Notes: generated by a model from the letters alone, not told the origin. Positions 33,032 to 44,829 are shown, numbered from the stretch's first letter. The stretch: 50,632 bases of DNA from Polymyxa betae (GCA_003693705.1 RBZT01000492.1:148-50779), one strand, 5' to 3'. Numbers and translations are program-made.

Positions 33032-34468
33032 ATGAAGTCATCTCCCATTCTATATATTGAAATCGTTGCTTGCGCTGTCGCTTTCCTTATCTCTATTGTT
33101 TTCACACTTAAGCCAGTTCGCCTGTTCTCCAATGTCTGGATTTCGATGGCTACGGCGCCACTGCTCAGCGTCGCCTTGCTCTTAGCTCTCGGTGTTATCA
33201 ACTTTGGCAATGTTTGGACGGCGATCAAAGGCGACGATTATTTGAAGCCGTATACAATTATCATTCTGTTTCAGTCGTTAGCATACTTATGCCTATCGAT
33301 GGATGAAACTGGCGTACTTAAAGCTTTATCGCTAGCAATGGTTGCTCGCGCAGGAGCTTCTTATATGAAACTTTTCTCATACATCTTTCTGTTAGCATCG
33401 CTGCTAACTGTATTTACTTCGAATGACATTGTCATTTTGACCATGACGCCCATTATCTGCCATTTAGCAAAAGATACTGAATTGGATCCCGAGCCTTTAC
33501 TATTCGTTCAGTTTACAGCTGCCAACACTCTATCTATCATCTTCTTTTTCTCAAATCCAACCAACATTGTCGTAAGCGATGCGTTTCGCTTAACTTTCTG
33601 GTCATATCTTCAATGGATGTTTCTACCAACCGTAGCTGCCGGAATTGCTCTGTTTGCTTCCCTGTTTCTAATATATAGGAAGCAGTTTAAAATCCAGCAA
33701 GAAATCCTATGCTTGGCACACAACCCGCTGGCCTTCGAGATTGAGAGGAAAGACGTGATTCCCGATAAAACGTTGGCAGCGACTTCAGTGGGAATCTTTT
33801 CAGTTTGTTTAACTGGAATCGTATTCGCCCCATTGATCGGCATTGACGCATGGATACCTCCTTTGATATGCGGAGGCCTCATGCTTGCTGTCGACATGGC
33901 ACATGATATTAGACAATCATACCCTAAACTGAAGTTTAAGCGGGTTCGTAAAGTCTGCGAAAACGTACCGTTTTCAGTGACTCCATTCGTGTTCGGAATG
34001 TTTATTCTCGTCGAGACATTGAATGTTATTAAGCTAACAGGGCCTGTAAGCACCTTTTTAGCTCGATCATGCGCCGCTAACGGTGTCGCTTTTACTGTCT
34101 TTTGGATGCTATTTTTATCAATGTTGTTCTGTAATGTGATTAACAACCAGCCTATGACCATTCTATTCGTCAGTATAATCAAGCACGATGCTTTTCAATC
34201 AACGTTAATGTCCTTAGTGAGCGCTAATGAGACTCAAAAACTGGTTAAAGCAGCAATGTTCGCTATTGTTATGGGAAGCAACTTCGGTGCAAACATTACC
34301 TTTATCGGTTCTTTAGCTGGAATTTTATGGAAAACCATTTTGAGCGCTTCATTCAGTCTGGAAGTTTCGCAAAGGACCTTCTTCAAAGTGGGCTCATTCT
34401 GCATGCTGTGCGTGGGAATTTGTTCAGGATTGACGCTGATGATTGAGCTTTATTTGGACACGATTTAG
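33032..34468 (+). CDS. ArsB/NhaD-superfamily membrane transporter
   Basis: A single 478-residue reading frame without introns. About eleven to thirteen hydrophobic helices span it. Two features fit the ion-transporter superfamily of arsenite and Na+/H+ pumps (ArsB, NhaD, P protein): FTSNDIVILTMTPIICHLA in the first half, and NNQPMTILF with GSNFGANITFIGSLAGILW in the second, which are the paired Asn/Asp- and Gly-rich half-helix motifs. The substrate cannot be told from sequence; arsenite/antimonite or sodium/proton exchange are the known options. The lack of introns sets it apart from nearly all neighbours and could reflect gene transfer or retroposition (inference). The first in-frame ATG is used. 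Confidence 0.85.
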   Translation: MKSSPILYIEIVACAVAFLISIVFTLKPVRLFSNVWISMATAPLLSVALLLALGVINFGNVWTAIKGDDYLKPYTIIILFQSLAYLCLSMDETGVLKALSLAMVARAGASYMKLFSYIFLLASLLTVFTSNDIVILTMTPIICHLAKDTELDPEPLLFVQFTAANTLSIIFFFSNPTNIVVSDAFRLTFWSYLQWMFLPTVAAGIALFASLFLIYRKQFKIQQEILCLAHNPLAFEIERKDVIPDKTLAATSVGIFSVCLTGIVFAPLIGIDAWIPPLICGGLMLAVDMAHDIRQSYPKLKFKRVRKVCENVPFSVTPFVFGMFILVETLNVIKLTGPVSTFLARSCAANGVAFTVFWMLFLSMLFCNVINNQPMTILFVSIIKHDAFQSTLMSLVSANETQKLVKAAMFAIVMGSNFGANITFIGSLAGILWKTILSASFSLEVSQRTFFKVGSFCMLCVGICSGLTLMIELYLDTI

Positions 34469-34473
34469 TTCAT

Positions 34474-34755
34474 ATGGCTTGCTATTGGGCTCTTTCTTCA
34501 AGTTTCTGGTTTCGCACAACGTGTATAAGCTTTCTGTGGCGAAAAAGAAGTCCAGATCCAAGCAATACATTTGCAGCAAGAATTCTATGTGACGAACTTC
34601 AACGACTGGCAAGCAAGCATCAACGTATACGCGATTATTTAAACCTGTTGGTGAACAGGACATTCCCTCACGAGCCCGCACCAGTTCGGAAGCTGACGAC
34701 CTACCTGCACACCAAGTATGCCATACCGATCTCTTTTTTACCTAGAGAAGAATGA
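34474..34755 (+). CDS. Hypothetical 93-residue ORF
   Basis: Opens with ATG only 6 bp after the transporter stop. The first 25 residues are aromatic-rich; the rest (DELQRLASKHQRIRDYLNLL) looks like a charged helix. No family recognised. It could be the transporter's 3' untranslated region. Its stop overlaps the start of the small ORF at 34752. Confidence 0.3.
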   Translation: MACYWALSSSFWFRTTCISFLWRKRSPDPSNTFAARILCDELQRLASKHQRIRDYLNLLVNRTFPHEPAPVRKLTTYLHTKYAIPISFLPREE

Positions 34756-34847
34756 CGAAAGGTTCTGGAGTAAATGACGACTTTGCTGGCAAAGGCCAAG
34801 AAATGACACCTCAAGAAGGGGCCAAAATTCAGCGAGAGGGGGAATAA
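34752..34847 (+). CDS. Tiny ORF resembling an SMP-module start
   Basis: Thirty-one residues (MTKGSGVNDDFAGKGQEMTP then QEGAKIQREGE) before a TAA at 34845-34847. The MTPxxxxKIQ pattern is like the beginning of fungal SMP modules. The same frame stays open for about 60 codons after the stop, with SxxxSTGPAQSKTSKAPP-like composition, so this may be a broken copy. Confidence 0.3.
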   Translation: MTKGSGVNDDFAGKGQEMTPQEGAKIQREGE

Positions 34848-35204
34848 TCAGGCGAGTTATCAATTAAACCAGAATCTCGCCACCCAAACACATCGACGGG
34901 CCCGGCTCAGAGTAAAACATCCAAGGCACCGCCTTCATCAGCACCAATGTTGTGGTGGAGATGCGTGAATGAATGCGTCTCTGTCTCAAAAACGACGCCG
35001 ACGCTCCATGCTTATCTAGGCGATCTTCATTGTCATAAATAAACGTTGATTTGTTCGTCCGGGATTGCAGTTCATGACAGGAGCTTTCGATATTTGGGCT
35101 GCTCTCAAGGCTTCTGTGACCGGGAGCATGTAACATTGAGAAGACTGCGCAACACACGTCTCTGTTTTCTTGTCGCTGCTATTCTCAATCCTCATTCTTT
35201 AATC
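34848..35204. other. Intergenic before centrin
   Basis: Holds the open frame that follows the TAA at 34845 and the presumed centrin promoter. No distinct element seen. Confidence 0.35.
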
Positions 35205-35778
35205 ATGGCAAGTCGTCGCATAGACTATGGAGGTATCGGTTCCAATCGCATCAAGCCTCGACGTAAATCTAGGCCGGATCTGACTGAAGAACAGAAACAG
35301 GAGATCAAAGAGGCTTTTGACCTTTTTGATACCGATAAGAGTGGCACCATTGATTATCATGAGCTGAAAGTCGCTATGAGGGCTCTGGGTTTCGATGTAA
35401 ACAAACAAGAAGTTACTAAACTTATGCAGGAATATGACAGGAATGAAACTGGTCATATTGAATATGCTGACTTTGTAGAAATCAGTATGTCGCCTTGGCT
35501 GAGATTTAGATTGCATCGTAATTAATCGTACCATAGTGACACAGAAGATCGCCGAGCGCGATCCAGATGAAGAGATTATAAAGGCATTCGCCCTATTTGA
35601 CGAGGATAACACTGGCAAAATCTCACTAAAGAATTTGAGAAAAGTGGCTCGAGAACTGGGCGAGAATCTGGCTGATGATGAGCTTCAAGCCATGATCGAC
35701 GAATTTGACAAAAACCAAGATGGGGAAATCGATGCTGAAGAATTTATGGCGATTATGAAGCAGACTAGCATCTATTAA
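35205..35778 (+). CDS. CETN: Centrin
   Basis: Two exons (35205-35484, 35537-35778) give 173 residues. Centrin is a calcium-binding EF-hand protein of centrioles, basal bodies and the nuclear-pore export machinery. A basic N-terminal tail ([18 protein letters not shown]) is followed by four EF-hands: [36 protein letters not shown] and [12 protein letters not shown]. All loops keep an Asp at position 1 and an acidic residue at 12, except EF2, which ends in Asp, and EF3, which ends in Asn. The ending [13 protein letters not shown] is the usual centrin tail. The closest type is centrin 2/Cdc31; basal-body use fits the other flagellar genes nearby. Confidence 0.95.
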
Positions 35779-35908
35779 GTGCTTTTAAACGTCTACAATA
35801 AATGCTCGACTGTTTTAATTATTTAAAAAATCGCTTTCTTCTGGCCAATAATCATTCAACATTCTCGATTGTGTATTAACTCATCTAAACGAAATACAAA
35901 TATGTAAT

Positions 35909-36430
<522 letters not shown>

Positions 36431-36678
36431 ATCAACAGTTCGGATATCGGAATGATGTCATAAATAACGCAGTTCACGGCGGACAAGCCAATATCAATTT
36501 CAATAATTGTCCATTCTAAACAGAACTCAATGCCAATGGGTTATGTATGGGAGGAAAAACGTCTTCATTTAATATAAAATGTTGACAGATACGCAGCTTT
36601 GTTAGCGTTGCTGTCAAATCAAGCAAACAGAGCGCATTAAGACATGTTACATAATCATCTAACAGTCATCATTCAGTA
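36431..36678. promoter_or_regulatory. Shared divergent promoter of HINT and ALG2
   Basis: 248 bp between the two start codons. The only A/T-rich block is at about 36567-36582 (aatataaaatgtt), which could serve the plus-strand gene. No defined element is claimed. Confidence 0.4.
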
Positions 36679-38235
36679 ATGAGGGTGGCGATTGCCCATC
36701 CTGATCTTGGAATCGGCGGCGCCGAGCGTCTGATCGTTGATGCTGCAGTCGGACTTGTCGAACGCGGGCATCAAATCACTTTGTATACATCGCACCACGA
36801 CCCGCAACATGCCTTTCCTGAAACCGTTCGCGGTTCGTTCCCTGTCATAGTTTATGGTGATTTTTTACCCACCCATATTTTTGGGAGATTTAAGATTGTC
36901 TGTGCGACATTGAGGGCTTTATATCTTGCATTCCGAGTGCTGTTATCGTCCCCGCATCCGGATATAATCCTGTTTGACCAGGTCTGAAATGAGACACCCA
37001 AAATAACTCGACCTGATTGCTTTTTACAGATCTCAGCATATGCATGCATTTTCAAATTAATGGGTGTCCCCCTCGTGTTTTATTGCCACTTTCCTGACCA
37101 GCTTCTATCTCAGCGATCTTCGTTTCTGAAGAAGATATATCGCCTGCCATTTGATATTTTAGAACAGGTCACAATGGTTTTATCCAGCAAGAGTTCTGTT
37201 AATCTTCTGAAAGGCAACAACGTCAATGGCCGATTGTATTTTAGTCAATTCAAAATTTACTCGTGCTGTGTTTGCGTCAACGTTTAACTGGATACGAACC
37301 GTTCCTGAGATCTTATATCCCAGCATAAACCTGCAGAAATATGATGCTGCGTTTGATCGCGGTCAATCATCAGATCTTCCACCAGAGTAAAATTTGTCTC
37401 TATCAAGCTTATCCGGCTCTGAACTGTTTGTTTAAGGTCTTTCGACTCTTCAGCAGATATTGTCTTCCTTTCTATTAATCGGTTCGAGCGTAAAAAATGT
37501 GTGGAACTAGCAATTCATGCTTTCTGCTTATTGGCATCTGAGAAAACTGATGTCAGTTCCAAACTGGTCATTGCAGGAGGATACGATCCCAGAGTACGCG
37601 AAAATGTCGAGTATGAGCTGGAGCTCAAAGAACTAGCTCTCTTGAATGGTCTAACGAGATCGAACTTTCCTGATATGTCTGGCCAAGTTGTTTTCCTTCG
37701 ATCATTTACCGAGCAGCAACGCTCGTACCTTTTGCGCCGATGTGTTGCAGTTATATACACTCCTCAGAATGAACACTTTGGGATTGTTCCTGTGGAAGCT
37801 ATGTATGCTGGCCGACCAGTGATCGCTGTGAATTCCGGAGGGCCACTGGAATCGATTATCGATGGGAAAACAGGTTCGTTATCCTATCAAGAATTTCAAG
37901 TGCTGCTCAGCCTGAATAGGGTTTCTGTGTGATCCACAACCTGATGTCTTCGCTCAGCGCATGAAAGAGATTTTGTTGAATGCTAGGTAGGATCATGGTT
38001 TAGATTGCCACGTTTTGACGCTGTTTTCAGGAATGTAAAACAGATGGGAGAATTGGGACGTCAACATGTGATATCGAGATTTTCCTTCGATTCGTTCTCT
38101 GAGCGCTTGTCCTGCATTCTGAACACAACCAAGTTAGCTTATCACCCGAAATCTGCATCCCTCTGGCTGCATTGTCTCATTGTCATTGTATTGATTTCAA
38201 GTGTCGTACTATACACATTTGTCAAAGGTTTATAG
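36679..38235 (+). CDS. ALG2: ALG2 alpha-1,3/1,6-mannosyltransferase
   Basis: Six exons (36679-36981, 37030-37167, 37214-37386, 37437-37873, 37920-37986, 38031-38235) give 440 residues. ALG2 adds the second and third mannose to the dolichol-linked oligosaccharide on the cytosolic face of the ER. It is a GT-B, family GT4 enzyme: HPDLGIGGAERLIVDAAVGL at the start, FYCHFPDQLL, the ADCILVNSKFT strand, VFLSINRFERKK, and the donor-site motif NEHFGIVPVEAMYAGRPVI with both Glu residues. A C-terminal membrane helix (LIVIVLISSVVLYTFV) fits the ER anchor of fungal ALG2. All introns are 44-50 bp. Confidence 0.96.
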
Positions 38236-38609
38236 ACCTGATTGCTGGAACTCTTTCGAATGTGATTTTTCTTCAACGAGCGATAATGTGATAACGAGCA
38301 CAGTCCCGGATGATATCTCATCATGATTGCACAATGTTTGCTCCCCACCTTAGCAACAGTATGAAATAATGACAATGTAAGTTGGAAATTATTCATTGAT
38401 AAGCTTCTTGTTAAATTAGTGCTCGAGCTCGTTCTTTTACGCTTTGATACAAACAATAAACCCATCCCATCTTTCATTTTTACAGAGTACCTAGAGGGAT
38501 AATATGGCGTTGACTAGAAAGCCTGCCAATCTTGTCTGTGTTGTACTGGTATGCAGATATTTTGCAAACCAAAAGCAGTCAAAAAACGGCACGCGTCGTT
38601 CTCACAACC
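38236..38609. other. Intergenic or first exon of coiled-coil gene
   Basis: An ATG at 38504 opens 26 codons (MALTRKPANLVCVVL...), but no donor in it joins in phase to the coiled-coil frame. It may still be a 5' exon. Otherwise nothing seen. Confidence 0.3.
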
Positions 38610-39426
38610 ATGTTAGATGCCGTTACGAAGCGGTTACAGCGAGAGCTGCAAAGGGTTTCCCGAAAGCGGCAAGATGTAGTTCTGGCTACAGAACAGCTGA
38701 AGGACTCCAACAGGCTGTTGAGCTCTCACCTTGAATTTTTTGCAGAAGCACTGCAGAAGAAAATGCAGTTAAAGGCGAAATTCGTGGAAGCAGTGAGAGC
38801 AAAGGCTGCCCAGCAGGCAGAAGAAGATCAAAAATTGCAATTGGAACTTGAGGGTGAGGGTTCCGTCCGTCATAAAAACGTTCTAATCGATATTACAGCT
38901 CTGTTTAAGGAAAGAGATACACTTCTCCATAATCTGAAGATCATGCGAAAGCAAAAAGCTGAACAAAGGAAAAATTTAAATCTGTACGCTGAGTATTCGG
39001 CTTGACAAATGCAGTCAGCTTATAAACAGTCTGCAGCGAAGTGTTGGATCGCGTCCAGAAAGCAACGAAAGTATCATCCGAAATCAAACAAAAGACCAAC
39101 GAGATGCAGGCAGAAATCTCGTATGTAAAAGAGGTAAATCCAATATTGACCTAAGCAATACGTAAAAACCTTTCTAGATCGAGAAGAAGCAGGCTCATGA
39201 TGAGAAGAAGCTGAAAAAGCGTCTGAATGAGGAGAATCTGTATAAAATGAAAGTAGAACTTGCCGACATTCAGAGCAAAATACGGAATCTCGACCACGAA
39301 CATCGCATCCTGCAAAAGGAGATCTTAGGGAACCATGTCAAAGTTGCCGATTTGGAGGCACAGAACAGAGATAAACGGGTAATTCTCGTTAAGAATGGCA
39401 TTGAAATACCACTCGCCCCAAATTGA
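38610..39426 (+). CDS. Coiled-coil protein, unrecognised
   Basis: Three exons (to 38992, 39037-39133, 39178-39426) join in phase across two 44-bp introns, the shortest in the window. From the ATG at 38610 the product is about 242 residues, nearly all charged heptad repeats (TKRLQRELQRVSRKRQDVVL, FKERDTLLHNLKIMRKQKAE, HDEKKLKKRLNEENLYKMKV). The same frame is open upstream to about 38532, so an upstream exon is possible. No family was identified; centrosomal, flagellar or taxilin-like proteins have this composition. Confidence 0.6.
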
Positions 39427-39722
39427 TGACCATTTTACATCTAAAACCATAAATAAAGACGTTTAAAAATGGTTTAGGATATTTGAGAAGCAAAATTAAC
39501 AAGATCTTTCAACAGTTCCTGTAAATGCTTTTCTGGCAAACCGAGGTATTTGTTTTTCCCAACCATGGAATTTTTGCTCACTTTCGCTTTTAGCCAGAAT
39601 AACTGTCTACAGTAGTCTCAATACTCAAAGTGGACCACTCAGTGCAGTTTCGCTGGTCCTTATTCATCGTAGATGAACTTCAAATATTCATTTATCCGAT
39701 TTGGTGATAACAAATTGCAGCA

Positions 39723-40176
39723 ATGGGAGGAACAGAAGGCGAACGGCAATACACGGGCATCAAAGGACCAGAGAAGGAGATCTGGATGGCAGGAAGCGCT
39801 GATGTTGATACGAAGGGAGGCGAGCAACAACCTGGCGAACAAAGAGGGCAAGTGTTGTCGCGAAATGTTATTGAAGAAGCAAGAAAAGATGTTGAGGCTA
39901 ACAAAGAATTAAGCCCTTTAGAGGCGACTTCTAAAATCACAAAAGGTATGATGCCTGTCGAAGCTGATACACATCATGGCCGGCCTCGTCAACCCGATCA
40001 AACATATTCAGGGCAGTACTTCCAGGTTTGCCAATGTCTTAACGAACGAGATGCGAATGAATCATTTTTAACAGGGGCGAGCCAATCAGAATATCAGCCA
40101 AGGCAGACCTGAAGAATGGCATGCAGCGCAGGAAGGGCATTACAACCCGAAGACGAAAGTAGCACCACGTAAATAA
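39723..40176 (+). CDS. Small hydrophilic protein, distant SMP-like
   Basis: Two exons (39723-40025, 40075-40176) joined over a 49-bp intron give 134 residues. It is strongly hydrophilic with no membrane segment. The part EATSKITKGMMPVEADTHHG and then YFQGRANQNISQG, completed by splicing, has the order of the SMP-like core of the copies at 21-23.6 kb (xASKIQ ... GFxGRAQ), but few residues are the same, so this is a weak link. It ends in a short basic segment (YNPKTKVAPRK). The ATG at 39723 is used; a longer frame upstream is in another phase. Confidence 0.5.
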
Positions 40177-40492
40177 ATAATTTGAAATGCTGAGACTAAT
40201 CATGCAACACTCGTTAAAAGTTATATATATTCTAGTGGGTAGAATTTTAGGCACATAAATACATACAGTAATGACTAATGAGTAAGCGCTCTCTATAAAA
40301 GTTAAGAAGGTACCGGTACGAGGGCAGAGTCAAAAACAAAAAATAAAATTTACTGAACAGGCAAAACAGACCGCGGAACTTTTCGCCCTACGACTACAGT
40401 ACATGTAACAGAAGCCTCCAAATGCGATCATTTTGACATTGAACCTCTGACTGCATCAAAACCGTCATTCGCTTTCAAAATTGGCAGGCCCA

Positions 40493-42515
40493 ATGGCGAC
40501 GCCAGTCATGGTGTCATCCGAAAAGGTTATGTCAGCTGTGAATTCGGCTGACGTCTTGATACCAGCTGCAGATACATCTGCAAATCTGGTTGATGGCCTT
40601 AATCTGTATCCTACCGATACTCGTGAACCTATTGACCACCTACTATTGGAATCAATTGTTAAGGAACTTAATTTTTCTCCATTCCGAGCCATCTCTTGGC
40701 ATGAGGTCGCTTCTGCTATAAGTATGCTTGCTGGGGTTCCTGTGGATACATGGTCTGTTAAGGCTAGATTTAATGAAGTAAGTTGCATATTCATCGTGTT
40801 TTGAATGTTGACTAATTTTAACTCAGCTAAATTTACTGCATTGTATGATTCGAACTTTATGCCAGTCAAACGAGTTTCAATGGGATTCATCGAAATGTGA
40901 AATACAAGCAAGTGATCTTATGTGGCAGGAGATTATTAGTGTAAGCTCACCAGACCTTTATTTTTTCTCGCTAAGTCGTCCCAGAGGCGGCCATCGTTTG
41001 CTGTAATTCGAGGACTGCACTTTCCGATGTTTGAGGGTCTCAGCACAATTGACAGAATTCGAGAATCTGAGCCACTTCGCTCGTCCGTACGGCTTGGCGC
41101 TTCAGAAGAGATTGGATTACGACAGAAACGGATGTCCTGCTCTTCACGTTCTAACAAGCCTCGACCTAACAAGTCTGTGGAAGAGGGGAAGTATACTTCC
41201 ATTACGAGCAGCTCTCCGAAATCCTGTAAAGACGAAAAGGGTGCACAGAAGAAAAAAACGAAACGAGGCCGCCCAAGGAGCAGCGATATCCAGGTTAAAA
41301 AGGAAGATGTGGTATGGCGTCTGTTTCTGTAAGTTTCTGGCAAGTTATCATGTCTCTTTAGTGTGTGAGCTGGACGCCTGACAATGACCGGCTCTTGATC
41401 GAGCAGGCGGTATTACAGTTTCAAACCGGTGATTGGTCAAGCGCCTGGAAAGCAGTCGTGGAGGACTGGAATGGTTCATTCAGAATTCGAGGAAAACCAG
41501 AGGTTTTGTACGAAAGATATCACACAGTGAGTTTGACTTTTTCGAAATCTTTTATCATTATCTCATAGACCTGCAGCTGTGTAATGCTTATCGTGTGATC
41601 TTACAACTGGAGAAAGTTCCAGGGCTTAGGTGGGATCCGAATTCATGTACGCTTTCCTGCTCGACACAAGCTGATTTTGGCATCATAACTAATGAATTTT
41701 CATTGCAAAATAAGCTATCGGATGCATTGGAATGGATACTTCAGGAGTTAAATCGAAATTCGAGTTTCGTGTTTCCACTCTTCTATGAAATTCAAAATCT
41801 GAACAACCTAATATCACGTTCTAGTCGGAAGTATGCTTTTTTTCGTGAAACTTTGCCAAACAAAAGCTAACCATTAACAGAAGGCGGCAGTCTCTGGACG
41901 ATTGCAAAGATTCCAAGTTCCGAAGGCTGTCTTCTGATGTAGATGTTAAAGGCAGTCGGGATTCCTGGACAGCGGCGAGCGAAGTTTATTTTGCTGAAGA
42001 ACTATGTAAATACCGAAACAAAGACTCGGAAGATCATGCATCGATAAAATGGCTGAACTTAATTGAACAGCTTTCTAATAAGTTTCGGATTTCATTTTCT
42101 GAGACATTTCTACGACAAAAGTTTGCTTTCGTATGTGCGTCCCCATGATTACCTGTTGGTTCAGAATAAAATTGTATTTAGTTGCATAGGAAGTACAGGC
42201 AATGGAGGAAGATTATTAGGTTTAAGGAGGTCACTTGGGATCCTGAAGAATGCAGAATTATAGCCCCAGGTCATTTTTGGGAGAAACTGAGGCAAGATAA
42301 GGTAAGGAGCTGGCATCTGTCGATGCTTTTACTGATTTCCTCTTTAGTCACATTTCAAGCTTTATTGTCTATTTCGCTATTTTAAGTTTCCTTCGGCACG
42401 ATATTTGGACCGCTTTTTGTCGTCATCTACTGGCGAATCCGACGCTGAGACACTATCTGTACAAAATCGTCGACTTCTCCATTTTTTCGCAACTGATAGG
42501 CTTGCTTCTAGATAA
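40493..42515 (+). CDS. Protein with three tandem Myb/SANT-like domains
   Basis: Eight exons (40493-40777, 40827-40940, 40985-41311, 41362-41526, 41577-41830, 41881-42130, 42182-42301, 42348-42515) give 560 residues. Three copies of the Myb/SANT-like fold found in PIF/Harbinger transposon-associated proteins (Pfam Myb_DNA-bind_3 type) are visible, each ending in a pattern of helix, W/F-x-W-D-x-x-x-C-x-I, then a W-E block: FQWDSSKCEIQASDLMWQEI (about 112-131), LRWDPNSCTLSCS (about 279-291), and VTWDPEECRIIAPGHFWEKL. A basic patch (KKKTKRGRPRSS) resembles an AT-hook between domains 1 and 2. A DNA-binding host protein derived from a transposon partner is likely (inference). Confidence 0.72.
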
Positions 42516-43056
42516 GTAACTTACAAGAAAGCAGTTCAAATCAAACTTGAAAGATGCTAATCGTTTTATCAAATCATATCTTTTTACTGTATAATTGTTC
42601 TGTCCAATGTTCATTTACTCAGGTTAATCCACATAAAAACATAGAAATTCATCCTCACTGTAATCTCTCAAATGTGTCGTACCTATTATTACAGTACAGA
42701 GAATCCTTCCTCAGGATTCAGTGACTGCAGTGTAAACTTCCTAATCAGGCCTTCTATGTTGCGTTGTCAACCTCAAGAAATGCAGTCTGAGCAAAGCAAC
42801 GGGTTTCGCTGAAACCAGAGTTGTCATTCACCTTACGGTTGTCAGTTGTATCGCCTTTTTGGAGTGTTCTGAATGGTGCCTTTTTTCAGGACTCGCAATT
42901 GTAATTACTGATTACTCATAAGCATCGCAAGAAATAGATGTCTATTGCGATCAAATAGGCAAGTGTGGACCTTGACTAAAGATCGCCGACTGTACATGCA
43001 ATTCCTGTAAACCGGTATCATGATCTTATCCGCTTCATGTCATAGATTATATAGAG
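42516..43056. other. No gene seen
   Basis: About 540 bp upstream of DNAL4. No exon, RNA gene or repeat could be supported. Confidence 0.4.
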
Positions 43057-43489
43057 ATGGCGACGATTTCAAAGACTTCGCGGGAGGAAATGTTTCCCCA
43101 AGAATGGCTTCCTGAGTTGCTAAAATCGATGGAGAAACCCCTTGTAGCAGTACGATTTTGAACTTTCACAAGCGCCAATAATTTAAAAGCTATTTTAGTC
43201 GAAAGATATGCCAGAAGAATTAGCGACCGAAGCAATGGATATAATCGTCTCTGCTCTCGACAAGAATCCAGGCAGTTACGATGTCAGTTTGATTCTCGAA
43301 TCAATTTCCTTACTGACACAGTTTCAGGTCGCTTGCAAACAGATCAAGGAATTAATGGACAAGAAGTTCGGCGCCGCATGGCACGCCGTTATTGGGGAGG
43401 GCTTTGGGTTTGATATTACTCATCAACGTGGTCATATGCTCTATATCTATTATATGGGGACGCGAGCCGTTCTTCTGTTCAAGTGCTAA
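43057..43489 (+). CDS. DNAL4: Axonemal dynein light chain 4
   Basis: Three exons (43057-43149, 43199-43282, 43328-43489) give 112 residues. DNAL4 is an LC8-family light chain tied to axonemal outer-arm dynein. The SKDMPEELATEAMDI start and KQIKELMDKKFGAAWHAVIG followed by EGFGFDITH follow human DNAL4 closely and keep the longer N-terminal extension that separates DNAL4 from the 89-residue cytoplasmic DYNLL. The ending is AVLLFKC. Its presence implies a motile flagellum at some life stage. Confidence 0.93.
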
Positions 43490-43701
43490 TACAGTTTAAT
43501 TGCATGAGCGCAAATCGTGGCTATGATGACTGAAGGATGTTTTTTTGGCATTTCTTGTCATTTGTTTGACGTTGGAAATTTGAATTTTGTATGCTGCTGA
43601 ATTGCTGATGATTCTTTCCTTTGAGCTTTCCGCAATTTCGCATAAAATCTGCGCGGGTGACCTGACAATCTGGTGTTTGATTTGTTGATTTTCTGCAAGC
43701 A

Positions 43702-44829
43702 ATGGATTCGGATTCGGTTAATGAAGATATCGATGTAGATGCTGGAAACTCGCGATCATATCCATGCAATTACCCCAATTGCAATATGGTTTTTCGCACA
43801 TCATCTAAGATGTCACGCCATTATCGCACGCATGATGACGAGCGCCCGTAAGAACGAGAAATCATGTAGAATCGAGGCATTAATTTTGGATTAGATTCCA
43901 ATGCTCATACGCCTCCTGCGGCAAGACATACACTCGAGCCGAACATCTTCGTCGCCACGAGCTTGTTCATACTGGTGTTCGACCTTATCAATGTAGTCAA
44001 TGTCCTCAAGCGTTTCGTTCATCGCATCATCTAAAGCGTCACATTCGAACACACGACGACGCGCTCCCATTTACATGCGAGAACTGCAGCTCCAGTTTCG
44101 CTAAAGCATACCAATTACGCGAACACATGTTTCAGCATACAAATGTGAAGGGGTTCGCTTGTGAAACTTGCGAGGAACAATTCGTTTTGAGATCAGATCT
44201 ATCCAAGCATGTAAAGCGGGAGCATAGAGAAAAGAAGCTGTATAAATGCCAGCTTTGTGATGACGTCACATTTAATAAGATGAGCGACAAAGCTCGTCAT
44301 ATGTCAGAAGCCCACGTATGCGGTTTTAATTTTGATTTTTGTTTTACATACACCAGTTTCAATCGTATTCTATCAATTTCCACCGTCTTATGGATTAACA
44401 GGCGAATCGCTTCGTTTGCTCCGTTTGCCAAAAACGATTCGCATCAAATGCACGCTTAAATTGGCATCGAAGAACGCACGACCCATCAAGCCGCGTTTCA
44501 TGTCCACAATGCCTGAAGACATATAGCACACAAGTATGCCAACGCTTTGGTTGCTCAATGATTTGTAAACTCATTTCTAGGCGAATTTGCAAACTCATAT
44601 TCGCGCTGTGCATGAAAAGATCAAAGCATTCGTCTGTGACGTCGAAACTTGCAGGCGAGCATTTGCTTTGAAAAAAGGTTTACAAAGGCACACTGTTAAA
44701 ATTCATCTGGACCCTAAGCCTAAAGTCAAACGACAAAAGCAAACGTTTAAAACTGTGCTTTGTGGTCAAGATGTTGCAAGCGATGACGATTTGTCGATTC
44801 AAAGCAGCGATACTAGGAATCGAGAATAG
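43702..44829 (+). CDS. TFIIIA: Transcription factor IIIA-like nine-finger protein
   Basis: Four exons (43702-43847, 43895-44315, 44402-44533, 44581-44829) give 315 residues. TFIIIA binds the internal promoter of 5S rRNA genes. Nine C2H2 fingers fill most of the chain: YPCNYPNCNMVF, FQCSYASCGKTY, YQCSQCPQAF, FTCENCSSSF, FACETCEEQF, YKCQLCDDVTF, FVCSVCQKRF, VSCPQCLKTY and FVCDVETCRRAF. Nine fingers, two CxxxxC fingers at the start, an atypical finger 6, and a short basic tail match TFIIIA. Other multi-finger factors cannot be fully excluded. Confidence 0.8.

Noticed and set aside
42760-42900. Minus-strand words KAIQ and NRKVNDNSGF as a decayed SMP-like copy
   Set aside because: The two parts are in different frames and share too few residues with the family core to be claimed.
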